Positions 34,104 through 43,783 of a DNA stretch of 64,000 nucleotides are shown in pieces. The stretch is taken from the NCBI RefSeq assembly GCF_012927125.1, contig NZ_JABBFZ010000009.1:62001-126000 (forward strand). The letters run 5' to 3'. Every line of letters starts with the position of its first letter. Position 1 is the stretch's first letter. The notes beneath the pieces are model-generated. The model had not been told where the DNA came from. It was given only the letters and a program-made list of their open reading frames with translations, and did not search any database. Both the position numbers and the translations under genes were made by a program. The stretch comes from Paraburkholderia antibiotica (GTDB lineage: Bacteria; Pseudomonadota; Gammaproteobacteria; Burkholderiales; Burkholderiaceae).

Positions 34104-36017
34104 TCATCGTCTCGCATCGGCGTGCGCGACGATCACGTCGGCATCGCGCTGCGCGCTGTCGTGCATCGCGTCGACCAGCTCGGCGCGCTGCTTCAGCACC
34201 GCGCGCTGGTTGATCGAGCCTTTGTCGGTCACTTCGCCGAGATCGAGCGACGGCGGCACGTCCATCAGCCGCAGTCGCGCGATCGTGCTCGCGCTGCCGG
34301 TCGCGCCGCGGTTCAGCTTCTCGAGCAACGCGACGAAATGCGCGCGCACCGCCGGCGCCTGCACGACCTCGCCAGCACTCGCCGCCACGGGCAGACCCGC
34401 GAGCCGCCGGCAATCGTCGAGCCGCGGAAACACCAGCAAGCCGATGTCGTCGCGATTCATGCCGGTCACGACCACGTCCTGCACGTACGGCGCGCCTTCG
34501 GAAATCACCCGCGCTCGCATCGGCCCGACGCTGACGAAGGTGCCCGAACTGAGCTTGAAGTCCTCGGCGATACGTCCGTCGAACAGCAGCCCCAGTTCCG
34601 GCCGCTCGATATCGACGAAGCGCACTGCGTCGCCGCTGCGGAAAAAGCCTTCCTCGTCGAACGAATCTTCGCGCTCCGCCGCGCTCGCGCGCCAATAGCC
34701 GGGCATCACGTGCGGACCGCGATAACGCGCTTCCAACTTGTCGCCGACCGGTTCGAGCTTGACCTCGCAGCCATGCGCGGGCAGGCCCACATAGCCCGCG
34801 CGCATCACCGGACCGGTCGTGAACATGCACGACGGCGACGTCTCCGTCATGCCGAGCCCCGCCATGATGCGGATACGCTCGCCGCAATGATTCTCCGTCA
34901 CGCGTTCGAGCCGATCCCACGCGGCTTGCGACAGGCCCGCGCCGGAGAAGAAATACAGCTTCACACGCGAGAAAAACGTCTCGCGCAGCACTTCGTCACG
35001 CTCCAGCGCAATCGCCAGTTCTTCCCAGCCCTTGGGCACGTTGAAGTAAATCGTCGGCGCGATTTCGCGCAGATTGCGCAGCGTTTCGTCGAACTTGCCG
35101 TTGACGGGCTTGCCGTCGTCGATATACAGCGTGCCGCCGTTGTAGAGCGCGATGCCGACGTTATGACTGCCGCCGAACGTGTGATTCCACGGCAGCCAGT
35201 CGACCAGCACCGGCGGTTCCTTCGCAAACTCGGGGAACGTTTCGAGCAGCATCTGCTGATTGCTGCACAGCATGCGATGCGTGGTCGGCACGGCCTTCGG
35301 CAGTTTGGTCGAGCCGGACGTAAACAGGAATTTCGCAATCGCGTCCGGGCTGATCGCCGCATGAACGGCGTCGACTTTGGCTGGAGTCGTGTTCAGCAGC
35401 TCGCTGAACAGGCTCACCTTGTGCGTGTTCCGCGGCTCGCGCGGCCCAACGACACTGACGATTTCCACATCAGCCGGCACCACCGCTTCGATCGCTGCCG
35501 CGAACGTATCGTAGTGGCTCGCGAACACGAGGCCCGGCGTGAGCAGCTCGATCGTATGACGCAGCTTGCCGAGGTCGCCGGATGCGAGCGCATAAGCCGG
35601 CGAAATCGACGAAAACGGAATGCCCGCCCACATCGCGCCGAGCATCAGTTGCAGATGGTCGAGATCGTTGCCGGACAGAATCGCGATCGGCCGCTCGGCC
35701 GACAGATTGCGCGCGAGCAGCGCCTCGCCGATCGCACGTGCACTCTGCAGCGCGTGCGCATAGCTGAGGCCGATCCACTGTCCGTCGCTGCCGCGCCGCG
35801 CGGCGAGCCAGCGCTCGGGATGCGCGCGCGCACCGCTTTCGAGCCGCTCGGTCATCCGCTGCGGATGCTCGCCGAGCGCTTCGGTCGCTTTCAGATACCA
35901 CGTGTCGCCCTGCCGCCGCAGATGCAGCGACGACGTGCCGATCAGCGCGTCGCGGTATGGCGTCGGCCGGCCGGCGGCATTCGACGCAGTATTCACTTGT
36001 GTCGGCTCGGAATGCAA
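34104..36017 (-). CDS. fcs: Feruloyl-CoA synthase
   Basis: A 637-residue acyl-CoA/AMP ligase with the AMP-binding motif FTSGSTKLPKAVPTTH, the AGLGMTETSPS stretch and the acceptor-domain region VVTGMNRDDIGLLVFPRL. It activates ferulate and related hydroxycinnamates to their CoA esters. The neighbours ech (37639) and vdh (36135) on the same strand carry the next two steps, which strongly supports this substrate. The start is the ATG at 36017, 117 bases downstream of vdh. Confidence 0.93.
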   Translation of the reverse strand: MHSEPTQVNTASNAAGRPTPYRDALIGTSSLHLRRQGDTWYLKATEALGEHPQRMTERLESGARAHPERWLAARRGSDGQWIGLSYAHALQSARAIGEALLARNLSAERPIAILSGNDLDHLQLMLGAMWAGIPFSSISPAYALASGDLGKLRHTIELLTPGLVFASHYDTFAAAIEAVVPADVEIVSVVGPREPRNTHKVSLFSELLNTTPAKVDAVHAAISPDAIAKFLFTSGSTKLPKAVPTTHRMLCSNQQMLLETFPEFAKEPPVLVDWLPWNHTFGGSHNVGIALYNGGTLYIDDGKPVNGKFDETLRNLREIAPTIYFNVPKGWEELAIALERDEVLRETFFSRVKLYFFSGAGLSQAAWDRLERVTENHCGERIRIMAGLGMTETSPSCMFTTGPVMRAGYVGLPAHGCEVKLEPVGDKLEARYRGPHVMPGYWRASAAEREDSFDEEGFFRSGDAVRFVDIERPELGLLFDGRIAEDFKLSSGTFVSVGPMRARVISEGAPYVQDVVVTGMNRDDIGLLVFPRLDDCRRLAGLPVAASAGEVVQAPAVRAHFVALLEKLNRGATGSASTIARLRLMDVPPSLDLGEVTDKGSINQRAVLKQRAELVDAMHDSAQRDADVIVAHADARR

Positions 36018-36134
36018 AGCCTGTCTCCTTTGTCGATTCCATGCGCGCCGCCTCGTGGCGGCGTCGGGTGCGCCGCGTCGTCGCGCGGCGCGCCTCTCCT
36101 GATTGATTCGGTTTACTACGTGAACGACGGGTGT

Positions 36135-37586
36135 TCAGATCGGATAATGACGCGGCCCGGTCTGAACCGTGATCCAGCGCAGATCGGTGAATTCGGCAAT
36201 CGATGCCTTGCTGCCGAAGCGCCCATAACCGCTCTTCTTCACGCCGCCGAACGGCATCTGCGCTTCGTCGTGCACGGTCGGTCCGTTGATATGGCAGATG
36301 CCCGATTCGACGCGCTTCGCCAGATTCAATGCGCGCGCGACATCACGACTGAAAATCGCCGCGGACAGGCCGTATTCGCTGTCGTTGGCGACGCGAATCG
36401 CTTCGTCGTCGCTATCGACGCGCTGCACCGTGACCACCGGCCCGAACGATTCGTCCGCGTACAGCTTCATTGCGGGCGTAATGCCGTCGACGATCACCGG
36501 CTGCATCGCCGCGCCTTCCACCGTGCAACCCACCGGCAAACGCGCGCCCTTCTCGCGCGCATCGTCGACAAGCGCCTTCACGCGCCGCGCTGCCGCTTCG
36601 CTTTCGAGCAGGCCGAGCACGGAATCGGCGGCGGCCGGATCGCCGGCCTTCAGCGTACGCGCCTTCGCCGCGAGCTTCTCGACGAACGCGTCCGCCACCT
36701 TGCGATCGACGATCACGCGTTCCGTCGACATGCAGATTTGCCCCTGGTTGAAGAACGCGCCGAACGCGACGCCTTCGACCGCCGCGTCGAGATCCGCGTC
36801 GTCGAGCACCAGCACCGGCGCCTTGCCGCCGAGTTCGAGCAGCGCGGGCTTCAGATGCTGTGCCGCGTGTTGCGCGACGATGCGGCCGACGCGCGTCGAA
36901 CCCGTGAAGTTGACGCGCCGCACCGCCGGATGCGCGATCAGACGCTCGACGACGGCCGGCGCATCTTCGGCCGAATGGGTAATCACGTTGACGACGCCGT
37001 CGCCGAGACCCGCATCGTGCAACACGCTGCCGATCAGCCGATGCACGCCCGGACAGCCCTCGGACGCCTTGAACACCACCGTGTTGCCGCACGCGAGCGG
37101 CATCGCCAGCGCGCGCGTGCCGAGAATCACCGGCGCATTCCACGGCGCCATGCCGAGGACCACGCCGCACGGCTGACGCACCGCCATTGCGAGACTGCCC
37201 GGCACGTTCGACGGAATCACGTCGCCGTCGATCTGCGTGGTCATCGCGGCGGCCTCGCGCAGCATGTTGGCCGCGAGCATCACGTTGAAACCGTACCAGT
37301 TCGGCATCGCGCCGGTTTCGGCACGGCCGGTTTCGATGAACTGCGCGGCACGCGCATCCATCAGATCGGCCGCGACGAGCAAGCGCTTGCGGCGCTCGCC
37401 CGGCGCAAGCGCCGACCATGCCGGAAAGGCACGCGCCGCCGCTTCGACCGCCGCGTCCACGTCGGCCAGCGTTGCCGCCGCCGCGCGCGACGCGACCCGG
37501 CCGTTCGCCGGATCGATCCGCTCGAAGGTCCTGCCGTCCGACGCGCCGCGGCTCTCGCCGCCGATCAGTAAAGTCACGTCCTGCAT
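36135..37586 (-). CDS. vdh: Vanillin dehydrogenase (aldehyde dehydrogenase family)
   Basis: The 483-residue NAD(P)-dependent aldehyde dehydrogenase has the catalytic Cys285 (FNQGQICMSTERV), general base E251 (LELGGKAP), N150 of the oxyanion hole (APWNAPV) and FTGSTRVG. Its position between ech and fcs indicates that the substrate is vanillin and related benzaldehydes released by the hydratase/lyase. Salicylaldehyde dehydrogenases are close relatives, so specificity rests on context. Confidence 0.92.
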   Translation of the reverse strand: MQDVTLLIGGESRGASDGRTFERIDPANGRVASRAAAATLADVDAAVEAAARAFPAWSALAPGERRKRLLVAADLMDARAAQFIETGRAETGAMPNWYGFNVMLAANMLREAAAMTTQIDGDVIPSNVPGSLAMAVRQPCGVVLGMAPWNAPVILGTRALAMPLACGNTVVFKASEGCPGVHRLIGSVLHDAGLGDGVVNVITHSAEDAPAVVERLIAHPAVRRVNFTGSTRVGRIVAQHAAQHLKPALLELGGKAPVLVLDDADLDAAVEGVAFGAFFNQGQICMSTERVIVDRKVADAFVEKLAAKARTLKAGDPAAADSVLGLLESEAAARRVKALVDDAREKGARLPVGCTVEGAAMQPVIVDGITPAMKLYADESFGPVVTVQRVDSDDEAIRVANDSEYGLSAAIFSRDVARALNLAKRVESGICHINGPTVHDEAQMPFGGVKKSGYGRFGSKASIAEFTDLRWITVQTGPRHYPI

Positions 37587-37638
37587 CGTGTCGTCTCCTC
37601 GCCTGTCTCTCTGTCGGTTATTTGCGTGGACAGGCGGC

Positions 37639-38466
37639 TCAGCGCTTGTAGGCCTGCAGGCCCGGCTTGATCGACTTGTCGTCGAGGAACTGCTTCAGAC
37701 CCTGCTCGCGACCGTGCTCCGGATCGCGCAGTTGCGCCTGATCGAGCTTCGCGTAGAGGTAGTCCTCGTTCTGCTCCCACGTCAGTTCACGGCTGCGCTT
37801 GAAGCCATGCTTGGCCGCGCGCAGCACCACCGGGTTCTTGTCGAGCAGCTTGGCGGCGAGCTTGCGCGTCACGTCGCGCAACTCGGCGCGCGGCACGCTC
37901 TGGTTGACGAGACCCATGTTGGCCGCCTGCTGGCCCGTGAAGGTATCGCCGGTCATGATGTAGTAAAGCGCCTGACGATGTCCGACCGTATCCGCCATCG
38001 CCTTGCTGACGAGGTTGCCCGGCGGGATGCCCCAGTTGATTTCGGAGAGGCCGAACACCGCTTCGTCCGCGGCGATCGCGAGATCGCACGCGACGAGCGG
38101 CGAGAAGCCACCGCCGAAGCACCAGCCGTTGACCATCGCGATGGTCGGCTTCGAGTACATGCGCAGCAGTTGCCACTGCCAGCGCGACGCGTCGCGGCGA
38201 ATTTTTTCCTGCAGGATTTCCGGGCCCGCGTCGACTTCGCGAAAGTATTCCTTCAGGTCCATGCCGGCGGTCCACGCATCGCCTTCGCCCGTCAGCACCA
38301 GCACCTGCGCTTCGGCGTCGAGTTCCACCGCTTCGAGCACCTCGATCATTTCGCGGTTCAGCGTCGGATTCATCGCGTTGCGCTTCTCCGGACGATTGAA
38401 CGTGACCCACGCGATACCTTCCGCGACTTCAACCTTGACTGCTTTCCAACGGCCTTCGTAATTCAT
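37639..38466 (-). CDS. ech: p-Hydroxycinnamoyl-CoA hydratase/lyase (feruloyl-CoA hydratase)
   Basis: The 275-residue crotonase-fold enzyme hydrates feruloyl-CoA and cleaves it to vanillin and acetyl-CoA. Its start MNYEGRWKAVKVEVAEGIAWV, the GMDLKEYF loop, NGWCFGGGFSPLV oxyanion region and FGLSEINWGIPPGN (catalytic Glu) follow the known HCHL sequence pattern. The ATG at 38466 follows cggagaaagcag, and an upstream in-frame ATG would run into the operator. It is the first gene of the minus-strand degradation operon, 52 bases behind a MarR-type palindrome. Confidence 0.96.
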   Translation of the reverse strand: MNYEGRWKAVKVEVAEGIAWVTFNRPEKRNAMNPTLNREMIEVLEAVELDAEAQVLVLTGEGDAWTAGMDLKEYFREVDAGPEILQEKIRRDASRWQWQLLRMYSKPTIAMVNGWCFGGGFSPLVACDLAIAADEAVFGLSEINWGIPPGNLVSKAMADTVGHRQALYYIMTGDTFTGQQAANMGLVNQSVPRAELRDVTRKLAAKLLDKNPVVLRAAKHGFKRSRELTWEQNEDYLYAKLDQAQLRDPEHGREQGLKQFLDDKSIKPGLQAYKR

Positions 38467-38517
38467 CTGCTTTCTCCGTGAACGATGGCCGCGACGGCGG
38501 CCTGATGAGTGCATTTA

Positions 38518-38536
38518 ATATCAGGTTGCCTGATAT
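38518..38536. promoter_or_regulatory. MarR-type operator, copy 1 (before ech)
   Basis: A perfect 8-base palindrome with a three-base centre (ATATCAGGTTGCCTGATAT) lies between the divergent ech and MarR genes. It fits the core TATCAG-N5-CTGATA also found at 39219. Repression by the adjacent MarR protein, relieved by a hydroxycinnamoyl-CoA, is inferred from known FerR/FerC regulation. Confidence 0.85.
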
Positions 38537-38663
38537 GTAAAGCGGAATTTCGGGACGTCGGGGCAAACCCCTACGCGCGTTTTTACGTAGGAAAATAGGC
38601 GCTTGCTGCGGTCGTTGCGCGCGACACGCTAAGATGCGGGCTAGACCTCTTATCCGGTACGTC

Positions 38664-39134
38664 ATGAACAAGAATCAGAAGCCGTCCGCCGAACCCAGCG
38701 CAGCCCGCAACCGTCGTCCGAGCCTGCGCCTGACCTATGTCATCGGCAGTCTCGATCGCATTCTCAGGCGCCGCATGAGCGAAGCGCTCGCGCCGCTCGG
38801 TCTCACGCTCGCACAGTTCACCGCGCTGTCGGTGCTGGAGGCGAACGGGCGAGCGTCGAATGCGCAGGTCGCGGAACGCTCGTTCATCACGCCGCAATCG
38901 GCCAACGAGGTGATGAACGCGATGGCGGCTCGCAACTGGGTGAGCCGCGAGCCGGACCCGACGCACGGCCGCATCGTGTTGCTGCAGCTGACCGAAGAAG
39001 GCCGCGCGGTGCTGCGCGACTGCGAACAGGCGGTCAAGGCGATCGAGAAGCAGATGCTCGACGACCTCGGCGTCGACACCGCCGCCAGCGTGCAAACGCA
39101 CCTCGAAACCTTCGTGCGCAACCTGCGCGGCTGA
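38664..39134 (+). CDS. MarR-family transcriptional regulator of hydroxycinnamate genes
   Basis: The 156-residue regulator has a MarR winged helix: LAQFTALSVLEANGRASNAQVAERSFITPQSANEVMNAM, then the wing REPDPTHGRIVLLQLTEEG. It lies divergent from ech with the palindrome at 38518 between them. In the related FerR and FerC regulators the inducer is a hydroxycinnamoyl-CoA. The start at 38664 (MNKNQ) is chosen; an ATG at 38634 would add ten residues. Both lack a clear ribosome site. Confidence 0.85.
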   Translation: MNKNQKPSAEPSAARNRRPSLRLTYVIGSLDRILRRRMSEALAPLGLTLAQFTALSVLEANGRASNAQVAERSFITPQSANEVMNAMAARNWVSREPDPTHGRIVLLQLTEEGRAVLRDCEQAVKAIEKQMLDDLGVDTAASVQTHLETFVRNLRG

Positions 39135-39218
39135 GTTTCCTACTCCTTCCCGCCGCTCCCCGTTCTTTCCCGCCCAGCCGTTCACTAGGTGTTTTCACCG
39201 AACGGTTAACGCTTGTTT

Positions 39219-39235
39219 TATCAGCCTACCTGATA
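39219..39235. promoter_or_regulatory. MarR-type operator, copy 2 (before the transporter operon)
   Basis: TATCAG and CTGATA, five bases apart, repeat the core and spacing of the site at 38518. This site lies 84 bases after the MarR gene and 278 before the MFS gene, so the same regulator probably controls uptake genes. The rest of the 39135-39513 gap holds no supported gene. Confidence 0.8.
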
Positions 39236-39513
39236 TTAAATCCACTCCACGACGCGACGGGCGACGGTTCGTCACATCGCATCGAGGCCTACGCGCCGGC
39301 AGGTGGATGTCGAACCGATGCGCCGTCTGTCGCGCGATCCGCAAGCGTCCCACCACGACCTTGATGCCAGTCTGAACTCCGCACCACCGCCGTATGCTGT
39401 CCACCCCGGCCGCTACGGCGCCGACCCTGCGCTCATGCGCACGGCCGGCCTTCGCAGTACGTCGACATACCCGCAGCACCGGAAAGCCAAGCCATTTAAT
39501 AAGGATCACTAAC

Positions 39514-40761
39514 GTGAAAAGAGCCGCCACTTTCTCTTCTACTCCCGATGCCGCCGCGCCGCCGCAATCCACACCGGGCGGTGTCGCGCTCACGCTCGGC
39601 CTGTGTTTCGCGCTCGCGCTGCTCGAAGGGCTCGACCTGCAGTCGGTCGGTGTCGCCGCGCCACGCATGGCGCGCGAGTTTGGCCTGTCGGTCGCGCAGA
39701 TGGGGCTCGCGTTCAGCGCCGGCACTTTCGGCCTGCTGCCGGGCGCGATGTTCGGCGGACGGCTCGCGGATCGCATCGGCCGCAAGCGCGTGCTGGTGAT
39801 CTCCGCCTGTCTGTTCGGACTGCTGTCGATCATGACCGCGCTGGTCGCCGACTTCCACACGCTCGTGCTGGTGCGGGTGCTGACCGGCATCGGCCTCGGC
39901 GGTGCGCTGCCCAACCTGATCGCGTTGTCGTCGGAAGCGGTCGAGCCGCATCGGCGCGGCACCGCGGTCAGCGTGATGTATTGCGGCATTCCGTTCGGCG
40001 GCGTGATCGCCTCGGTGATCGGCGTGCTGAGCGCGGGCGACGCCGACTGGCGCCACATCTTCTACGTCGGCGGCGCCGGGCCGCTGTTGCTGGTGCCGCT
40101 GCTGCTCCTGTTCCTGCGGGACTCGAGTGCATTCACGAAGGCCTCGCACGACGGCCGCATCAAGCCCGCGCCGATCGGCGAGGTGCTGTTCGGCGGCACG
40201 CGCGGTCTGTCCACCGTGCAGATCTGGGTCAGCTATTTCTGCACGCTGATCGTGCTGTATTTCCTGCTCAACTGGCTGCCGTCGCTGATGGCCGCACGCG
40301 GTCTGTCGCGCGCCGAAGTAGGCTACGTGCAGATCTTCTTCAACGTCGGCGGCGGCCTCGGCACCTTGCTGATCGGCATGCTGATGGACCGGATCCGCCA
40401 GAGCCTCGTGATCGGCGGCATGTATGTCGGCATCATCGCGTCGCTCGCGGGGCTGTCGGTCTCGCCCGGTTTCGGCGCGCTGGTGGCCGCCGCGTTCTTT
40501 GCGGGCACCTTCGTGGTCGGCGGCCAATCGGTGCTGTATGCGCTGTCCGCGGCGTTCTATCCGACCGCGATGCGCGGCACCGGCGTCGGCGCGGCAGTCG
40601 CCGTCGGCCGCATCGGCTCGGTGGTCGGGCCGCTCGCCGCCGGTCAGTTGCTGGCGATGGGCCGCAGTTCGTCGACTGTGATCGGCGCGAGTATTCCGGT
40701 CACCGTAATCGCCGCCGTCGCCGCGCTGCTGTTGCTGCGCCGCCCGCGCGCCGCCGACTGA
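39514..40761 (+). CDS. MFS aromatic acid transporter (AAHS family)
   Basis: The 415-residue transporter has twelve predicted membrane segments and the MFS loop motif GRLADRIGRKRV. An N-terminal segment LALLEGLDLQSVGVAAPRMAREFGLS carries the D-x-Q-like pattern of aromatic acid:H+ symporters such as PcaK. The GTG at 39514 has an aaggatcactaac ribosome site; longer in-frame starts upstream read through unlikely sequence. With the porin and esterase that follow, it probably imports ferulate or related acids. Confidence 0.9.
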   Translation: MKRAATFSSTPDAAAPPQSTPGGVALTLGLCFALALLEGLDLQSVGVAAPRMAREFGLSVAQMGLAFSAGTFGLLPGAMFGGRLADRIGRKRVLVISACLFGLLSIMTALVADFHTLVLVRVLTGIGLGGALPNLIALSSEAVEPHRRGTAVSVMYCGIPFGGVIASVIGVLSAGDADWRHIFYVGGAGPLLLVPLLLLFLRDSSAFTKASHDGRIKPAPIGEVLFGGTRGLSTVQIWVSYFCTLIVLYFLLNWLPSLMAARGLSRAEVGYVQIFFNVGGGLGTLLIGMLMDRIRQSLVIGGMYVGIIASLAGLSVSPGFGALVAAAFFAGTFVVGGQSVLYALSAAFYPTAMRGTGVGAAVAVGRIGSVVGPLAAGQLLAMGRSSSTVIGASIPVTVIAAVAALLLLRRPRAAD

Positions 40762-40843
40762 GCCGGTCCGCGTCGCACCTCGATACACAACCACAAAACC
40801 TAATCACAACAACAGCTTCATCAACGGTCTGGAGATCTCACTC

Positions 40844-41983
40844 ATGCAAGCACCCGCACGTCTTCTGCTTTGCGGCGCGTTGTGCGCCGTCAGCGGCGCG
40901 GCATTGGCGCAATCGAGCGTCACGCTGTACGGCATCGTCGACACCGGCATCGAATATGTTTCGCACGCCAACGCCGAGGGCAAGAGCGTGGTCCGCATGC
41001 CGGGCGTCACCGGCGAATTTCCGTCGCGCTGGGGCTTTCGCGGCAATGAAGATCTCGGCGGCGGCTATAGCGCGATCTTTACGCTCGAAAGCGGCTTCAA
41101 TCTGCGCGGCGGCGATTCGGGTCAGGGCGGCCGGCTGTTCGGACGCCAGGCGTTCGTCGGCGTGAAGAGCCCGTACGGCACGCTGAGCTTCGGCCGTCAG
41201 TACACGATGACTTACCTCGCGCTGCTCGGCGCGGACATCATCGGCCCCGACATCTACGGTCTCGGCTCGCTCGACGCCTACGTGCCCAACGCGCGCGCCG
41301 ACAATTCGGTCGCCTACACGGGCAGCTACGCCGGCGTCACCTTCGGCGCGAGCTACTCGTTCGGCCGCGACTCGGCGGGCACCGGCAATTCGCCAGGCCA
41401 AGGCACCTGCACCGGCTCGGTGGCGGGCCGTCCGACCGAATGCCGCGACTGGTCGGTGATGCTGAAGTACGACGCGTCGATGTTCGGCGTCGCGGCCTCG
41501 TATGAAGAGCAGCGCGGCGGCAGCACCGCGGCGGCGAATTTCTTCGACGGCGTCGCGCCGATCCCGCTGATCGACGCGGCCGACAAAGACACGCGCGCGC
41601 ACGTCAGCGCGTACGCGAACATCGGCAAGCTGAAGGTCGGCGCGGGCTGGCTGAACCGCCGCGTCGAAACAACGTCGATCGCGCTGCCGGACGTGCGCTC
41701 GAATCTGTACTTCGTCGGCGCGTCGTACTTCGTGACGCCGGCTTTCATCGTCGACGGCGAGGTCTATCACATCGGCAACAACGAGCACGACACGCGCGCG
41801 ACGATGGGCACCTTGCGCACCACCTACCTGCTGTCGAAGCGCAGCGCGATGTATGCCCAGGCGTCCTATCTCGGCAACAGCGCGAAGGCGCGCTATTCGG
41901 TCAGCGGCGGTGGCGGCGGCACGACGCCGGCGGCAGGCACCGGCCAGACCGGCGTGATGGTGGGCGTTCGTCACTCTTTCTAA
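40844..41983 (+). CDS. Porin (OmpC family), in the ferulate cluster
   Basis: A 379-residue outer-membrane porin with a signal peptide (LLCGALCAVSGAALA). The mature start is QSSVTLYGIVDTGIEYV, with the WGFRGNEDLGGGYSAIFTLESGF motif, and the C-terminus ends in Phe (VGVRHSF). It lies between the MFS transporter and the secreted esterase. Its likely job is letting aromatic esters or acids cross the outer membrane. Confidence 0.92.
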   Translation: MQAPARLLLCGALCAVSGAALAQSSVTLYGIVDTGIEYVSHANAEGKSVVRMPGVTGEFPSRWGFRGNEDLGGGYSAIFTLESGFNLRGGDSGQGGRLFGRQAFVGVKSPYGTLSFGRQYTMTYLALLGADIIGPDIYGLGSLDAYVPNARADNSVAYTGSYAGVTFGASYSFGRDSAGTGNSPGQGTCTGSVAGRPTECRDWSVMLKYDASMFGVAASYEEQRGGSTAAANFFDGVAPIPLIDAADKDTRAHVSAYANIGKLKVGAGWLNRRVETTSIALPDVRSNLYFVGASYFVTPAFIVDGEVYHIGNNEHDTRATMGTLRTTYLLSKRSAMYAQASYLGNSAKARYSVSGGGGGTTPAAGTGQTGVMVGVRHSF

Positions 41984-42016
41984 CGACAGGCAGCTTGCCT
42001 CGACAGGAGACATCGA

Positions 42017-43783
42017 ATGAAAGGCACGTCTATCGCAGTCGCCGCAGCCGCGGCACTCGCACTCGCCGCATGCGGCAGCAGCGATGTGGAAAACGCAGGC
42101 AACACCAACGGCAGTAGCGGCAACAGCAGCACCGGCACGAGCGCCAACGCGACCGCGTTGCCGCAACTGAGCGCGGCGACGCCGGCCACGCTCGCGAGCA
42201 CCTGCGCGGCGCTGGCCGCGAGGCTCTCGTATGCGAACACCACGTTCGCGACGGTCACCGACGTCGCCGCCGGCACGCTGACGGTGGCCGGCAAGCCGAT
42301 CGCCGAGCACTGCCTGATCCAGGGCAGCATGAATCAGCGCGTGAGCAGCGTCGACGGTAAAACCTACGCGATCGGCTTCGAAATGCGCCTGCCGCTCGCG
42401 TGGAACGGCCGCTTCTTCTATCAGGCCAACGGCGGCCTCGACGGCAACGTCGTCACCGCGACCGGCGAGATCGGCGGCGGCGGACCAACCAACGACGCGC
42501 TGAACATAGGCTTCGCGGTGATCAGCTCGGATGCCGGCCATAGCTCTTCGCAGAACCCGCTGTTCGGTCTCGATCCGCAGGCGCGCCTCGACTACGGCTA
42601 CAACGCGGTCGCCACGCTCACGCCGATGGCCAAGCAGGTGATCAGGCTCGCCTACGGCAAGGGCCCGGATCGCAGCTACTTCGAAGGCTGCTCGAACGGC
42701 GGACGGCATGCGCTGGTGGCCGCCGCGCGCTCGTCGGCGGAATACGACGGCATCATTGCCGGCGACCCGGGCTTCCATCTGCCGAAAGCGGCGATCGGCG
42801 AAATGTGGAGTGCGCAACAGCTCGCGAAGGTCGCGACCGCCACCACCTCGGGCGGTCTGCCCGACATCACCACCGGCTTCACGGCAACCGAACGGCAGAT
42901 GGTCGCCGCGAAGATTCTGGCCAAATGCGATGCGCTCGACGGTGCCACCGACGGCCTGATCCAGGACATTAAGGCATGCCAGGCAAACTTCAGCCTCGCG
43001 ACCGACGTGCCGACCTGCACCAACAACGTGCGCGACGGCACCTGCCTGACCACCGCGCAGAAGGACGCGATCGGCAACGTGTTCTCGGGCCCGCGCAACA
43101 GCACGGGCGACGCGCTGTATGCGAGCTTCCCGTACGACGCGGGGCTCGGCAACGGCTGGTCGGCGTGGAAGCAGTCGAACTCGATCACGCTCGACCCGGC
43201 CGCCGCCGCGTTCACGTTCACGACGCTGCCGCAGAGTGCGTCGATCCTGAGCCAGTTGTCGACGTATGCGCTGAACTTCAGCATGGACAACGACGCGCCG
43301 AAGATTTTCGCGACCGGCGGCGTCTATACCGAGTCGTCGTGGTCGTTCATGACGCCGCCCGACGAGACCAACCTGAGCGCGCTGAAGCAGCGCGGCGCGA
43401 AGCTGATGGTCTATCACGGCACCAGCGACCCGGTGTTTTCGTCGAACGACACGACCGACTGGTATCAGCGCCTGACGGCAGCCAACGGCGGCGATGCGTC
43501 GAACTTCGCGCGGCTCTACACGATCGCCGGCATGAACCATTGCAGCGGCGGTCCGAGCACCGACCAGTTCGACATGCTGACGCCGATGATCGCGTGGGTC
43601 GAGCAGGGCACGGCGCCCGACAGCGTGATCGCGAGCGCGCGCGACGCCAGCAGCGCCTCGCCGAACAGCGACGTGCCGTCGAGCTGGGGCGCCGGACGCA
43701 CGCGGCCGCTGTGCCCGTATCCGAAGGTCGCGCGCTACAAGGGTGGCGACATCGATTCGGCGAGCAGCTTCGCGTGCAGTTGA
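42017..43783 (+). CDS. Tannase/feruloyl-esterase family lipoprotein
   Basis: The 588-residue product has a lipoprotein signal (LALALAAC, with Cys19) and a tannase/feruloyl-esterase domain. The nucleophile lies in EGCSNGGRH (C225-S226), the acid in HGTSDPVFS (D471) and the base in GMNHCSGG (H508-C509). Each member of the family's catalytic pair has a neighbouring Cys that can form the CS-D-HC disulfide. It probably frees ferulate or gallate from plant esters outside the cell, feeding the MFS/fcs/ech/vdh route. It lies 33 bases after the porin gene. Confidence 0.93.
   Translation: MKGTSIAVAAAAALALAACGSSDVENAGNTNGSSGNSSTGTSANATALPQLSAATPATLASTCAALAARLSYANTTFATVTDVAAGTLTVAGKPIAEHCLIQGSMNQRVSSVDGKTYAIGFEMRLPLAWNGRFFYQANGGLDGNVVTATGEIGGGGPTNDALNIGFAVISSDAGHSSSQNPLFGLDPQARLDYGYNAVATLTPMAKQVIRLAYGKGPDRSYFEGCSNGGRHALVAAARSSAEYDGIIAGDPGFHLPKAAIGEMWSAQQLAKVATATTSGGLPDITTGFTATERQMVAAKILAKCDALDGATDGLIQDIKACQANFSLATDVPTCTNNVRDGTCLTTAQKDAIGNVFSGPRNSTGDALYASFPYDAGLGNGWSAWKQSNSITLDPAAAAFTFTTLPQSASILSQLSTYALNFSMDNDAPKIFATGGVYTESSWSFMTPPDETNLSALKQRGAKLMVYHGTSDPVFSSNDTTDWYQRLTAANGGDASNFARLYTIAGMNHCSGGPSTDQFDMLTPMIAWVEQGTAPDSVIASARDASSASPNSDVPSSWGAGRTRPLCPYPKVARYKGGDIDSASSFACS

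Noticed and set aside
34122..37571. An 1149-codon plus-strand open frame
   Set aside because: It lies antisense to fcs and vdh, has Arg/His-rich shadow composition with no recognisable domain, and is explained by high GC codon bias of the real minus-strand genes.
40838..43540. A 900-codon minus-strand open frame
   Set aside because: It is antisense to the porin and tannase-family genes, whose products have signal peptides and catalytic motifs. The antisense product is Arg/Ala-rich with no motif.
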